Positions 34,262-43,425 are shown, counted from the stretch's first letter. The stretch: DNA of 64,000 bases from an uncultured bacterium (GCA_902763805.1 CACWTN010000001.1:195069-259068); one strand, 5' to 3'. Numbers and translations: made by a program. The notes: generated from the sequence alone by a model not told the origin.

Positions 34262-34753
34262 ATGAATTATCACAATATTACGACAGACGATATGCTTAAC
34301 GGCGACGGATTAAGAACAGTATTATGGGTAGCAGGCTGCACCCATCATTGTCATAACTGCCAAAACCCGATTACCTGGGATGTAGCAGGCGGTATTCCGT
34401 TTGATGAAAAAGCAGAAAAAGAATTGTTTGACGATTTAAGCAAACCTTATATTGAAGGAATTACTTTTTCAGGCGGTGACCCTCTGCATCCGTTCAACAG
34501 AGAAGAAGTTTTCAGACTGGCGAAAAAAATCCGCGAGGAACTTCCCGGCAAAAATATCTGGTTATATACAGGATTTCTTTGGGAAGAAATCAAAGATATT
34601 CCTGAAGTTGCACTTCTTGATGTAGTTGCGGAAGGTAAGTTTGTTGAAGAACTTCTTGATTCCAAACTTCACTGGGTAGGAAGCTCTAACCAAAGAGTTA
34701 TTGATGTAAAACCGACTCTTGAAAAAGGCGAAATCGTACTCCATAACACATAA
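34262..34753 (+). CDS. nrdG: Anaerobic ribonucleotide reductase activating protein
   Basis: A 163-residue radical-SAM activase that installs the glycyl radical on NrdD. CTHHCHNCQN is the C-x3-C-x2-C cluster motif; GDGLRTVLWVAGC and ITFSGGDPLHP are family signatures. NrdD, usually upstream, is not in the window. GGAGAGGAAG is the ribosome site. An enzyme of this kind indicates anaerobic growth. Confidence 0.93.
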   Translation: MNYHNITTDDMLNGDGLRTVLWVAGCTHHCHNCQNPITWDVAGGIPFDEKAEKELFDDLSKPYIEGITFSGGDPLHPFNREEVFRLAKKIREELPGKNIWLYTGFLWEEIKDIPEVALLDVVAEGKFVEELLDSKLHWVGSSNQRVIDVKPTLEKGEIVLHNT

Positions 34754-34784
34754 AACAAGGGAGTAAATAATAATAATTTATATA

Positions 34785-34820
34785 GGCGGGGATAAACAAG
34801 TGTTTGGTTTACTCCCCGCC
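34785..34820 (+). other. GC-rich hairpin downstream of nrdG
   Basis: AGGCGGGGA...TCCCCGCCT stem enclosing an AT-rich loop; it is not followed by a clean T run and ends 9 nt before the mfd promoter, so it may be a weak terminator. Confidence 0.5.
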
Positions 34821-34828
34821 TGATTATT

Positions 34829-34837
34829 TGGTATAAT
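34829..34837 (+). promoter_or_regulatory. Extended -10 promoter of mfd
   Basis: A perfect TGGTATAAT, 18 nt before the ATG; AGGTGA serves as ribosome site. Confidence 0.6.
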
Positions 34838-34855
34838 TATTACCACAGGTGATTA

Positions 34856-37800
34856 ATGAAATTAGAAACAAGCAGTTTTTTTGATAATTTTGCAATAAAT
34901 ATTAAACGGGGCAAGTCTTTTACTCTGACCGGATTAACGACTTTCAGCCGTCTTTTACTGTTAAAATATATACGAAAACTTTCAGGAAAAAAAGTTCTTT
35001 TTATAACTTCCACCGAACAATCAGCCCTGAGATATTCTGCCGATTTGGAACGGTTGTTTGAGCTTGAGGCAGTAACCCTTCCCTATCAGAATATTTCACC
35101 TTATGAAACAGTAAATACAAATTTTTACGACTACCAGAAACAAATAAGTATACTGCTTAATCAGCCTGAGATTATTATTTTGCCCGTAAAAACATTACTT
35201 GAAAAATTTCCGAAAGCAGAGTTTTTTGATATTAACTCCCTATGTCTGAAAGTCGGTGGCAGCATTGACCAAAAAGAACTTTTAAATAAACTTCTGAAGC
35301 TTGGATACAAGCGCTCTACAATGGTTTCGGATATAGGCGAATTTTCAATAAGAGGAGATATTGCAGACATTTTCACTCTCGAAGAAAACCCCGTCAGGAT
35401 AGAGTTTTGGGGAGATGAAATTGTTGATATCAGATATTTTGATAACGAAACCCAAAAATCAATCAAAAAAACGGCAGGAATAAGTATAAAACCCCTTTAC
35501 AAGTTTATATTACCTGAAATAATTCCAAATGATGTTCCGCAAAACATAAAAGAACAAATTGAAACAGAAGGTTATTTTGAGGGAATAAACGTATACCAAT
35601 CATATTTTAACGATGATTTGACAGGTGTATTTGATTATCTCAAAGACTATGTCATTGTACTTGATGAGCAGGCAGAAGTAAGCTCAAAATACGGTCTGAT
35701 ATCGGAAACTTTTGATAATCAGTATAATGAAGGCTTAAAAACCGAACATATAGAACCGCTAAAAGAGTTAAACCATTTTAATTATGATGACTTCATTCAG
35801 ACTACAGCCGGTTTTCAAAAAATTTACATGAATAATTTCCTTTCTGATGAAAGCAATGAAATTATTGATATTGATACGAGAAATATTCAGATATTTGATG
35901 CCGACATGGAGGCTGCATCAAGATTTATCAGTGAACATAAGGATTATCAGATAACTGTTGCGACGGATTTTCACGAAAGAGTAAAAGAAGTTCTCGCTTC
36001 TTTCGGCATTTTTAATATCAACTATGTTAAAAATATAACTTCTCAGGGAACAATTATCCCGTCAGCAAAAATCCTTTTGATTACTGACAGAGAGCTGTTC
36101 AACAAGCGCCAGAAAGACATTCCTGCAAACAGAAAACGACATTACAAAGAAAAAGCGGAATATATTGAGAATATTAATGACATTCAGGAAGGCGAATACG
36201 TTGTACACTCCATTCACGGTGTCGGGATTTATAAAGGACTTACAAAGCAGGAATTTGACGGTCAGCTGAAGGATTATCTTACTATTGAATATGCAAACTC
36301 TGACAAACTCCATATCCCTGCAGAACAAATTAATATGCTCTGCCGATACAGGGGTTCGGGACAGGTTAAGCCTAAGCTTTCAAGAATGGGCGGAAGCGAT
36401 TGGGAGAGTACAAAAACAAAAGTTAAAAAAGCCGTTGAAACAATTGCTTACGATTTACTCCGATTGTATGCGCGCAGAAAAATGCAGGAAGGAATCGCTT
36501 TTGCGCCTGACAGTCCGCTTCAATTAGAGATGGAAGATACGTTTGAATATATTGAAACACCTGACCAGTTAAAGGCTATCAATCAGATAAAAGAAGATAT
36601 GGAAAGTCCAAACCCAATGGACAGACTGGTTTGCGGGGATGTAGGATTCGGGAAAACGGAAGTTGCAATGCGTGCTATGTTTAAAGCTGTAACATCCCTG
36701 AAACAGGTTGCCGTTATTGTTCCTACAACCGTACTTGCACTCCAGCACTATCAGACAATTAACGACAGGTTTAAGCCATTTGGCATAGATGTTGAACTTC
36801 TCTGCCGATTCCGTTCAACAAAAGAAAGAAACGAAACACTTAAAAACCTTGCAACGGGAAAGTGCGACGTCGTTATTGCAACCCATGCTCTTTTACAGGA
36901 CAAAGTAACCTTTAAAGATTTAGGTTTGCTGGTAATTGATGAAGAACACAGGTTCGGAGTAAGGCATAAAGAAAAACTCAAAGAATTCAGAGAAAACATT
37001 GATATTATCTCAATGTCGGCAACTCCTATTCCGAGAACGCTTTATATGTCACTTTCTGGAATAAAAGATATTTCCGTAATAAACACTCCGCCACAAAACC
37101 GTCTGCCGATTAAAACCTATGTCGGAGAATATAACGAACAGACGGTCAAAAATGCTATAACAAACGAACTTGACCGTGACGGACAGGTTTTCTATTTGTA
37201 TAACCGTGTTGAAACCATTGAAGAATTTAAGCTTGAACTTCAAAAGCTCGTTCCTCACGCAAGAATTGCCGTCGGACACGGGCAATTAAGCGAAAAGCAG
37301 CTTGAAGATGTTATTGTGGGATTTGACAACCACGAAAGCGATATTTTACTCTGTACAACTATTATTGAAAACGGTCTTGATATACCGAATGCCAACACAA
37401 TTATTATACATGAAGCCGATAAATTGGGACTTGCACAGATGTACCAGCTCAGAGGGCGCGTCGGAAGAAGCGAAAAACAGGCATACTGTTACTGTTTCTA
37501 CAAAAAGAACAAGGAGCTCTCGGAAGAAGCCTCCGAAAGACTTAAGGCAATAAGAGAATTTACAACTCTGGGGAGCGGATACAGAATTGCAATGCGTGAC
37601 GTTGAAATAAGAGGTGTCGGAAATATCTTAGGTACAAAACAGCACGGACACATGATTAATGTCGGTTTTGATACATACTGCCAGCTGTTGGAAGAAACCG
37701 TAAATGAGCTTAAAGGCGAAAAGGTAAAAGCAAATAAACCTGCGATAGTTGATATAAACGTGACAGCATATATTCCTGACGAATGGGTCGGCTCTAACGA

Positions 37801-38218
37801 ACAAAAAATGATTGAATACAAACGGCTTTCTGATGTTAAGAATGAAACAGAGCTTAACTACATAGTTTCTGAGTGGAAAGACAGGTTCTCACGTATTCCT
37901 GAAGAAGTGGAAAACCTCATAAAACTGATCAAAATCCGTTTAACAGCAACCGATTGCGGAATTTCTATCATCAGAGAAGCAGGCTCTGACATAAGAATAT
38001 ATACTCCGTTTACGCCGTATGAATGGAATATTATAAGACAGGGACTTGAAAAAGATATCCTGAAAAAGCTTAAATTTACAGTCGCTCCAAAATCCTGTAC
38101 TGAAGGGAAATCTATCATTTTAATTAATAACGAATACTTAACATTTGAAGAAATATTTAACATTTTGACTGGTTTGTTTTATTATATAAAAGAAACAGCA
38201 AATAATTATCAGAAATAA
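34856..38218 (+). CDS. mfd: Transcription-repair coupling factor
   Basis: A 1120-residue translocase that removes stalled RNA polymerase and recruits UvrA. UvrB-like N-terminal domains (1-400) include TLPYQNISPYE and TMVSDIGEFSIRGDIADIF; the RNA polymerase-interaction domain starts at GEYVVHSIHGVGIYKGL (about 445); helicase motifs are RLVCGDVGFGKTEVAMRA, VPTTVLALQH, LLVIDEEHRFGVRHKEK, SMSATPIPRTLYMS and YQLRGRVGRSEKQAYCY. A C-terminal TRCF domain follows. Full length. The PrsA-like gene follows after 23 nt, probably co-transcribed. Confidence 0.97.
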   Translation: MKLETSSFFDNFAINIKRGKSFTLTGLTTFSRLLLLKYIRKLSGKKVLFITSTEQSALRYSADLERLFELEAVTLPYQNISPYETVNTNFYDYQKQISILLNQPEIIILPVKTLLEKFPKAEFFDINSLCLKVGGSIDQKELLNKLLKLGYKRSTMVSDIGEFSIRGDIADIFTLEENPVRIEFWGDEIVDIRYFDNETQKSIKKTAGISIKPLYKFILPEIIPNDVPQNIKEQIETEGYFEGINVYQSYFNDDLTGVFDYLKDYVIVLDEQAEVSSKYGLISETFDNQYNEGLKTEHIEPLKELNHFNYDDFIQTTAGFQKIYMNNFLSDESNEIIDIDTRNIQIFDADMEAASRFISEHKDYQITVATDFHERVKEVLASFGIFNINYVKNITSQGTIIPSAKILLITDRELFNKRQKDIPANRKRHYKEKAEYIENINDIQEGEYVVHSIHGVGIYKGLTKQEFDGQLKDYLTIEYANSDKLHIPAEQINMLCRYRGSGQVKPKLSRMGGSDWESTKTKVKKAVETIAYDLLRLYARRKMQEGIAFAPDSPLQLEMEDTFEYIETPDQLKAINQIKEDMESPNPMDRLVCGDVGFGKTEVAMRAMFKAVTSLKQVAVIVPTTVLALQHYQTINDRFKPFGIDVELLCRFRSTKERNETLKNLATGKCDVVIATHALLQDKVTFKDLGLLVIDEEHRFGVRHKEKLKEFRENIDIISMSATPIPRTLYMSLSGIKDISVINTPPQNRLPIKTYVGEYNEQTVKNAITNELDRDGQVFYLYNRVETIEEFKLELQKLVPHARIAVGHGQLSEKQLEDVIVGFDNHESDILLCTTIIENGLDIPNANTIIIHEADKLGLAQMYQLRGRVGRSEKQAYCYCFYKKNKELSEEASERLKAIREFTTLGSGYRIAMRDVEIRGVGNILGTKQHGHMINVGFDTYCQLLEETVNELKGEKVKANKPAIVDINVTAYIPDEWVGSNEQKMIEYKRLSDVKNETELNYIVSEWKDRFSRIPEEVENLIKLIKIRLTATDCGISIIREAGSDIRIYTPFTPYEWNIIRQGLEKDILKKLKFTVAPKSCTEGKSIILINNEYLTFEEIFNILTGLFYYIKETANNYQK

Positions 38219-38241
38219 GAGAGATTTAAGGAGAATATTAT

Positions 38242-39339
38242 ATGAAAAAATTATTAGTATGTTTGGCTGTATCAACAGTATTATTTACAGGCTGCTCATT
38301 TATGCAAAAAACCGGCATAATAGAAGTTAACGGTACAGTTATCACTCAAGCGGATTTTGACAAAGAAATGGACAAAAACTTAGATAAGTCTTTTCTTAGA
38401 AATTTCGGAGGTTCAAAGAATGTTCTTAAGTCTGAAGAAAATCCGATGTACGCAGTGTTTAAAGAAAAAATTACAAATGAGCTTATTATAAAAACTCTTT
38501 TAGATCAGGAAATTAAAAAGAGAGGAATTACGGCAACAAAAGAAGATGTCAAAAAAGAACTCCAGACTGTTATAGATAAAGTCGGTTCAAAGGAAGAACT
38601 GAACAGAATTCTAAAAGAAAGAAACATTTCAAACGAACAATTTACAAACGATTTGAAAACACAAGTAAAAATCAGAAAACTTGTAGATTCGGAAGAAAAA
38701 ACAGAAGTTACCGATGCTGAAGCAAAGGATTATTACAACAAACACATTAAAGAATTCACTCACGGTGAACAAGTCAGAGCATCTCATATTTTGATTTCTG
38801 CAAACTTCCTTGAAATACTCAGAGCAATTAAAGAGAAAAAACCTGAAATTGCGCCTGATGAATTAAATACAGAAGTTGATAAAATTATGGCAGAACAAAA
38901 AGTTAAAGCAGAAAAAATTCTTGCAGAAGTAAAGAAAAACCCTGCAAACTTTGAAAAAATTGCCGCACAAAAATCTGATGACAAAGCAAGTGCAGCTAGA
39001 GGCGGAGATCTTGGTTTCTTCCCGAAAGAAACTATGGTAAAAGAATTTGCAAACGAAGCATTTTCTATGAAACCTGATACTATCAGCGATCTTGTTCAGA
39101 CAAGCTTCGGATACCACATTATTAAGGTAACTGACAGAATGGAAGCCGGAACATCTCCTTATGTAAAAGTTAAGGAAAATCTAAAATACTATCTTGAAAC
39201 ACAAAAACAACTTGCCGTTCTTAAGAAACTGACTACAAGACTTATGAAGGATGCTGATATTAAATATATTGATAAAAGCTATGACCCGGCACAAGTTCTT
39301 AAAACAACAACAACGACAAATGAAAATGATAAAAAATAA
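38242..39339 (+). CDS. Peptidyl-prolyl isomerase lipoprotein (PrsA/SurA-like parvulin)
   Basis: A 365-residue lipoprotein: signal peptide with lipobox LFTGC (Cys at about 18), a SurA_N-like helical region (25-155: VNGTVITQADFDKEM, ITNELIIKTLLDQEIKKRGI), and a parvulin domain (about 170-295: RASHILISA, AAQKSDDKASAARGGDLGFF, FSMKPDTISDLVQTSFGYH) whose core motifs are intact, split by a charged helical insert. It would assist folding of exported proteins. AAGGAG precedes the ATG. Confidence 0.92.
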   Translation: MKKLLVCLAVSTVLFTGCSFMQKTGIIEVNGTVITQADFDKEMDKNLDKSFLRNFGGSKNVLKSEENPMYAVFKEKITNELIIKTLLDQEIKKRGITATKEDVKKELQTVIDKVGSKEELNRILKERNISNEQFTNDLKTQVKIRKLVDSEEKTEVTDAEAKDYYNKHIKEFTHGEQVRASHILISANFLEILRAIKEKKPEIAPDELNTEVDKIMAEQKVKAEKILAEVKKNPANFEKIAAQKSDDKASAARGGDLGFFPKETMVKEFANEAFSMKPDTISDLVQTSFGYHIIKVTDRMEAGTSPYVKVKENLKYYLETQKQLAVLKKLTTRLMKDADIKYIDKSYDPAQVLKTTTTTNENDKK

Positions 39340-39353
39340 TTCATGAAATAATA

Positions 39354-39392
39354 AAAAACGGCTTTCGGAAAAATACCGAAAGCCGTTTTTTT
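39354..39392. terminator. Bidirectional terminator
   Basis: AAAAACGGCTTTCGG / CCGAAAGCCGTTTTT, 15-bp perfect stem between the PrsA-like gene and the convergent kinase gene. Confidence 0.92.
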
Positions 39393-39403
39393 AATCAATG
39401 TTG

Positions 39404-40180
39404 TTAAAAAGTTACCTGGCGTTTTTTATTTTTTAAATCGTCATCATTTGGAATTTTGAAACCAAAGATATTTTTTTCGTCTTCATAACTTCTGACAAAT
39501 ATTGTTCCGCCATGAGCATCCACTATTTTTTTGGAAGCATACAAACCCAGACCGATTCCGCTGTGTGTTTTTGAATATGAAATGTATCTCGCAAAAATAC
39601 TCTTTCGTCGCTCAGGAGTCAGGTAAGGACTGTTGTTCTCAAACATGAAACATGTATTATTGGCTTCATTATATACTTTTACCTTAAGCTCCGTATTCGG
39701 ATAAGCGTATTTTATGCTGTTTGACAGAAGGTTCATAATTACTCTTTTGAGCTGAACGGCATCTCCCCAAACATATTCTTTTTCAGCGGAATTTTCAATA
39801 CTTATTTTTATTCCTTTATCTTTTGCAAGATATATCATTTCGTCAACACATTCCACTGCCATATCGGCAAGAGATACTCTCTCGGATGCAAGATAAATTG
39901 TTCCTTTTTCATTTCTGTACGTTGTAAGAACAGAACATAACATTGAGTTCATGTATCTGCATGAATCCAGAAGCATTTCCATAATTTCTCGCTGTTCAGG
40001 AAGAATTTTTCCGAATTTTCCCTTCAGAAGCAGTTCAATTACCCTTATCTGGGCAATGGTAGGATTTTTTAAATCGTGACTTAATGATGCAATAAATGTT
40101 TCTCTCTGTTTTTGTAATTCATTATAATCTTCGGCATTTTCTGCCGTATGCTCGGTTGATATGCTCATTGCTGTTGTCAT
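39404..40180 (-). CDS. Soluble histidine kinase
   Basis: A 258-residue cytosolic kinase without sensor or membrane segment. HisKA: ASLSHDLKNPTIAQIRVIEL (phospho-acceptor H about 35). ATPase: N box NLLSNSIKYAYPN and G2 box SGIGLGLYASKKIVDAHGG. The G1 box reads ENNSPYLTPERR instead of DxGxG, as in the kinase at 3750. A short N-terminal helix (1-30) could be its only regulatory part. AGAGGAGAG is the ribosome site. No partner regulator adjacent. Confidence 0.88.
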   Translation of the reverse strand: MTTAMSISTEHTAENAEDYNELQKQRETFIASLSHDLKNPTIAQIRVIELLLKGKFGKILPEQREIMEMLLDSCRYMNSMLCSVLTTYRNEKGTIYLASERVSLADMAVECVDEMIYLAKDKGIKISIENSAEKEYVWGDAVQLKRVIMNLLSNSIKYAYPNTELKVKVYNEANNTCFMFENNSPYLTPERRKSIFARYISYSKTHSGIGLGLYASKKIVDAHGGTIFVRSYEDEKNIFGFKIPNDDDLKNKKRQVTF

Positions 40181-40231
40181 CTCTCCTCTAAATAATAAAA
40201 ATATGCTAGTACAAAGATTTTTGTCGAGAAA

Positions 40232-40969
40232 TTACCCAACTAACCTATTTTTTATTTTTATATACAAAGGATGATATGTAAGAACAGGACGGTTTGCGCA
40301 AAAAATGTTGTACTCTTTTTCAAAATCGGATAAATCGCGTTTTGTCCAGGTTTCTGATGAGAGAGCGTTTACTCCTGTATTTTGAATATGCTTCAGAACG
40401 TCTTTTGGCGTTTTGAAAGCCATAATCCTTATTTCTTCTTCTATTTTCGGATTATAGTTTTTCAGCTTTTCTTCCAACTCTTTTACGGTCAGATATGAAA
40501 GTTTTTTACCCAGAACACCGTATATTTCTCTGAAGTTTTCAACCCCAAACGTTGTAAATAATAATACGCCATCCGATTTTAATTTTTTCATTAACTTTTC
40601 TGTAAACTCCGGCAGATTTTCAATCCACTGCAAAGATGCGTTTGAAATAATCAAATCAAATTGTTTGTCATTTTGTTCAATATATTTTTCTATATCATCA
40701 GAAATAAAATTAATATCCGGACTTATTTTTTTTATAAAATTTTCGCAATCAGCAACTATATCAAGTGCTGTATATGTTTTGTACGACAAATTCTTTACGG
40801 CAAGCTCTGTCAGCAAACCTGTCCCGCAGCCAATTTCAAGAATTTCAGGTTTATCTGTATCTTCCAGCATATTAATCAGTTTTTCTGCCATTTGCTTCTG
40901 AATACGGGCATTTTCATTATATGAGCTTAATTTTCTGCTGAATCGTTTTTTTATTAATTCTTTATTCAT
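40232..40969 (-). CDS. bioC: Malonyl-ACP O-methyltransferase
   Basis: A 245-residue SAM-dependent enzyme that methylates malonyl-ACP to start pimelate synthesis for biotin. It has the N-terminal KKRFSRKLSSYNENARIQKQ pattern of BioC, SAM motif ILEIGCGTGLLTELA, FDLIISNASLQWI and LLFTTFGVENFREI. The start overlaps the bioG stop by 4 bases (ATGA), so the two are translationally coupled. Confidence 0.92.
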   Translation of the reverse strand: MNKELIKKRFSRKLSSYNENARIQKQMAEKLINMLEDTDKPEILEIGCGTGLLTELAVKNLSYKTYTALDIVADCENFIKKISPDINFISDDIEKYIEQNDKQFDLIISNASLQWIENLPEFTEKLMKKLKSDGVLLFTTFGVENFREIYGVLGKKLSYLTVKELEEKLKNYNPKIEEEIRIMAFKTPKDVLKHIQNTGVNALSSETWTKRDLSDFEKEYNIFCANRPVLTYHPLYIKIKNRLVG

Positions 40970-41577
40970 AAAAGCTCACTCCATTTTTTAAACAAATTAA
41001 ACGGAGCATGTCCGCCTTCAGTATTCGGTTCAATTCCCCAAAACGCTGACTGATTTTTTGTCGGAATAATTTTATCGCAGGCAGATATAATTATTCTGTT
41101 ATATTTAAAATTCGGGTTTGCCTGATAATGCGTAAGAGCCTCTAGTTCAGTTTTTTGATTCTCAAACTCTCTTTTCGGATAAATATATCCGGAAAAATCC
41201 TGATACATATTTTTTATAAACTGTTCCGCACCTTTGGGAGAAAATCCTTTAAGTGTTAAATTATAAATCTTATTTGGAATTCCATATTTGTCGTCAATAG
41301 GTTTTAGCGTTCCGTTTACAGCTGTTTTTGATACATAATCAATGTCAAAAAGGGTTGCTGTCATCACACCCATAGACCAGGCTATAAGATATTTTTCGGG
41401 GTAAATATTAATAGATTTAAGGTCAAATTCCGTCTGAAGGGTATTATAGTCATAAAACATAATGACATCATAATTATCAGGCTCAAGGTGATTTACAACA
41501 CATTCATCCATACCCCAGCCGTTAAAAAATATGATTAGTTTTTTATTATCTTTTTTATTAAGCCATTTATATTTCAT
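40966..41577 (-). CDS. bioG: Pimeloyl-ACP methyl ester esterase BioG
   Basis: A 203-residue alpha/beta hydrolase of the DUF452/BioG family that removes the methyl group to release pimeloyl-ACP. LIIFFNGWGMDE holds the oxyanion region, AWSMGVMTA the nucleophilic serine, and NRIIISACDKIIPTKNQ plus EGGHAPF the acid and histidine. Coupled to bioC by overlap. Later biotin genes (bioF, A, D, B) are not in the window. The ATG lies 6 nt after a TATAAT. Confidence 0.93.
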   Translation of the reverse strand: MKYKWLNKKDNKKLIIFFNGWGMDECVVNHLEPDNYDVIMFYDYNTLQTEFDLKSINIYPEKYLIAWSMGVMTATLFDIDYVSKTAVNGTLKPIDDKYGIPNKIYNLTLKGFSPKGAEQFIKNMYQDFSGYIYPKREFENQKTELEALTHYQANPNFKYNRIIISACDKIIPTKNQSAFWGIEPNTEGGHAPFNLFKKWSELL

Positions 41578-41583
41578 ACAAAT

Positions 41584-41589
41584 ATTATA
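41584..41589 (-). promoter_or_regulatory. -10 element of bioG-bioC, leaderless start
   Basis: TATAAT on the minus strand with ATTTGT (6 nt) before the ATG; it lies in the 19-nt gap after the M16 peptidase stop. Confidence 0.55.
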
Positions 41590-41596
41590 TTCACCC

Positions 41597-42922
41597 CTAA
41601 CCCTGCGGTCTTAAAACGCTTATTACCGCATGACTGAGGTCTAAGTATTTCTTTGCGGCTTCCTTTAAGTCTTCTGTTGTAATGCTTTCACAAACCGGAA
41701 TATAATGTTCAGCAAGCGCCAAATCATCACAGACGGTCATATAGTATCCTATTGATTCACCAATATCCGATACTGTTTCAACTTCACAGGCAAAACGTGA
41801 TTTTACCTTTTTCTTGGCTTTGTTGAGTTCACGCTCTGTTATATTTTCCTTAACCTTATCAATTTCGCCTTTTATAAGCTCAATTGCTTTCTCTCTGTAT
41901 TCAGGATTAAAGTTTGCCTGAACAAAGAAGTTGCAGCCGTCACGGAAGGTATAATTTTCCGCATCAATAACGTTAAAAATCTGTTCTTCCTGATTTTCGA
42001 TAAGGTTTTGGAAAAGCCTTGAGCTTGAACCTTCACCGAGGATTATGGCAAGCATTTCCAGTGCAATAACATTTTTCAAATCCTTTGCCAATGCGCCTAA
42101 AAATCCAAACATCATAAATGATGAGTTTATATTAGCTTCGTTTTCAACATAAACCTGCTCGCTTACAGGCTCGTCAGGCTTAATATTCCTTTCTGGTGGC
42201 TGAGGACGATCTCCCCAGTTAAATTCTTTTACTATTTTATTCAGAACTTTTTCGGAATCAAAATCACCAACAACTATAGTAGTAACATTTTTCGGAGAAT
42301 AGAAAGTTCTGTAATAGTTCATGACTTCTTCCTGAGAAACCTGTGAAATAATTTCGGGAGTTCCTATTACATCACGCTTGTATGGATGAGAAGTATACAT
42401 AGCGTGGTTTGTTGCGTTATAAACTTTTGTCCACGGCTGGTCTTTTCTCATTCTTATTTCTTCTATTACAACGTGGCGTTCCCGTTTATCTGTTACGGTT
42501 TTGTCGTTTATATCAAACGGAGCACCCATTTCATAATCGGGAATAACTGGGTCTGTCATCATATCCGCATGAAGCTCTATTGCCAGATTAAAGTTTTCAT
42601 CACCGTCACCTTTCGGAAGTGTTACATAATAAAATGTATAATCTTTCCAGGTTGCAGCATTAACAATTGCGCCTCTTGCTTCAAGAATTTTGTCAAACTC
42701 ACCTGCTTTATGTTTATGAGTTCCTTTAAACATAAGGTGTTCAAGAAAATGAGAAATTCCGTTATTTTTGTCATTCTCATTAATAGAGCCTGTTTTAACC
42801 CATGAGGAAACATTAACCATATCCCCTTCTTTGTGGGCAAGAACTATCTTGTGACCGTTCTCCTGTTCATATATTTCAACTTCTCTTGTCAAAAACGGAT
42901 ATTTTACCAAACTTTTTTTCAT
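41597..42922 (-). CDS. M16 family zinc peptidase
   Basis: A 441-residue pitrilysin-family peptidase. The inverted zinc motif HFLEH (GISHFLEHLMFKGT) and the downstream glutamate in RHVVIEEIRMRKDQP are both present, so it should be active, in contrast to inactive partner subunits. C-terminal half includes YYRTFYSPKNVTTIVVGDFD and EGSSSRLFQNL. No signal peptide, so likely cytosolic. These enzymes degrade peptides or processed presequences; substrate unknown. Confidence 0.94.
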   Translation of the reverse strand: MKKSLVKYPFLTREVEIYEQENGHKIVLAHKEGDMVNVSSWVKTGSINENDKNNGISHFLEHLMFKGTHKHKAGEFDKILEARGAIVNAATWKDYTFYYVTLPKGDGDENFNLAIELHADMMTDPVIPDYEMGAPFDINDKTVTDKRERHVVIEEIRMRKDQPWTKVYNATNHAMYTSHPYKRDVIGTPEIISQVSQEEVMNYYRTFYSPKNVTTIVVGDFDSEKVLNKIVKEFNWGDRPQPPERNIKPDEPVSEQVYVENEANINSSFMMFGFLGALAKDLKNVIALEMLAIILGEGSSSRLFQNLIENQEEQIFNVIDAENYTFRDGCNFFVQANFNPEYREKAIELIKGEIDKVKENITERELNKAKKKVKSRFACEVETVSDIGESIGYYMTVCDDLALAEHYIPVCESITTEDLKEAAKKYLDLSHAVISVLRPQG

Positions 42923-42952
42923 AAAAACCTCTTAAAATCTTTTCTTGGGATA

Positions 42953-42961
42953 ATTATACCA
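42953..42961 (-). promoter_or_regulatory. Extended -10 promoter of M16 peptidase
   Basis: A perfect TGGTATAAT, 30 nt before the ATG at 42922; the leader contains AAGAGG. Confidence 0.6.
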
Positions 42962-42965
42962 TGAA

Positions 42966-43241
42966 AGCCAAAAAAGAACCCTCCGCTGTCTTGCGGAAGG
43001 TTCCTCCTAAACCCAACAATCTCCTACCCTGAGAACATTATTATGTTCTTCTTTAATTCTTATCTTAAAACTTTGTGACAGTTTTGATTGTGATAATTGT
43101 TTTCAAAAATACTTTACTGATTTTTTCGTCGGGTATAAACTTTTTTAAATCTTTCTCTCAAATTTTTACTTAATACATCGGGTTAAGAAAATACTTGACC
43201 CCTCCTCCTTTAAGCCAGTAGCCATCACTCCTTTCTGGTAT
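42966..43241 (-). ncRNA. Orphan RNA transcription unit (about 275 nt), possibly with a 19-codon ORF
   Basis: A sigma-70 promoter (43248-43276) and a strong terminator (42969-43007) bracket about 275 nt that hold no normal gene. The 5' end carries AGAAAGGAGTG followed by a 19-codon frame (MATGLKEEGSSIFLTRCIK, 43225 to 43166). The 3' part has AGAACATAATAATGTTCT and purine-rich AGGAGATTG and AGGAGGAACC segments. It lacks the hallmarks of tmRNA, RNase P, SRP or 6S RNA that I could check by eye. A peptide-encoding regulatory RNA or unknown sRNA are both possible. It occupies most of the 518-nt spacer 42923-43441. Confidence 0.5.
42969..43007 (-). terminator. Rho-independent terminator of the orphan RNA unit
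   Basis: On the minus strand GGAACCTTCCGC-AAGACA-GCGGAGGGTTC followed by TTTTTT; strong stem with one mismatch. Confidence 0.85.
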
Positions 43242-43247
43242 GTTTAT

Positions 43248-43276
43248 ATAGTATGCTTTCCGTTTTTTATAATCAA
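43248..43276 (-). promoter_or_regulatory. Sigma-70 promoter of the orphan RNA unit
   Basis: TTGATT (43271-43276), 17-nt spacer, TACTAT (43248-43253) on the minus strand; the -35 and spacing equal those of the LCP promoter. Confidence 0.6.
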
Positions 43277-43402
43277 GTAAAGATTTTCTGAAAAATTTTT
43301 ACAATTGACCATGCCGCCCATGCCTATTATTAAAAATCAGATTTTACAAAAATTTACCTTAATATTGGATAACATGATTATTGACAAAATACTTTTGATG
43401 TA

Positions 43403-43425
43403 AAAAGCTGTAAAATCAAGCTTTT
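43403..43425 (-). terminator. Hairpin downstream of the secreted cysteine protein
   Basis: AAAAGCT-TGATTTTAC-AGCTTTT on the minus strand, 17 nt past the stop at 43442, with TTTTT at the end. Confidence 0.6.

Noticed and set aside
42966-43241. tmRNA, RNase P RNA, SRP RNA or known riboswitch at the orphan RNA unit
   Set aside because: None of the hallmark motifs I could check (tag ORF with CCA end, GAGGAAAGTCC-type core, GGAAGG tetraloop region) is present.
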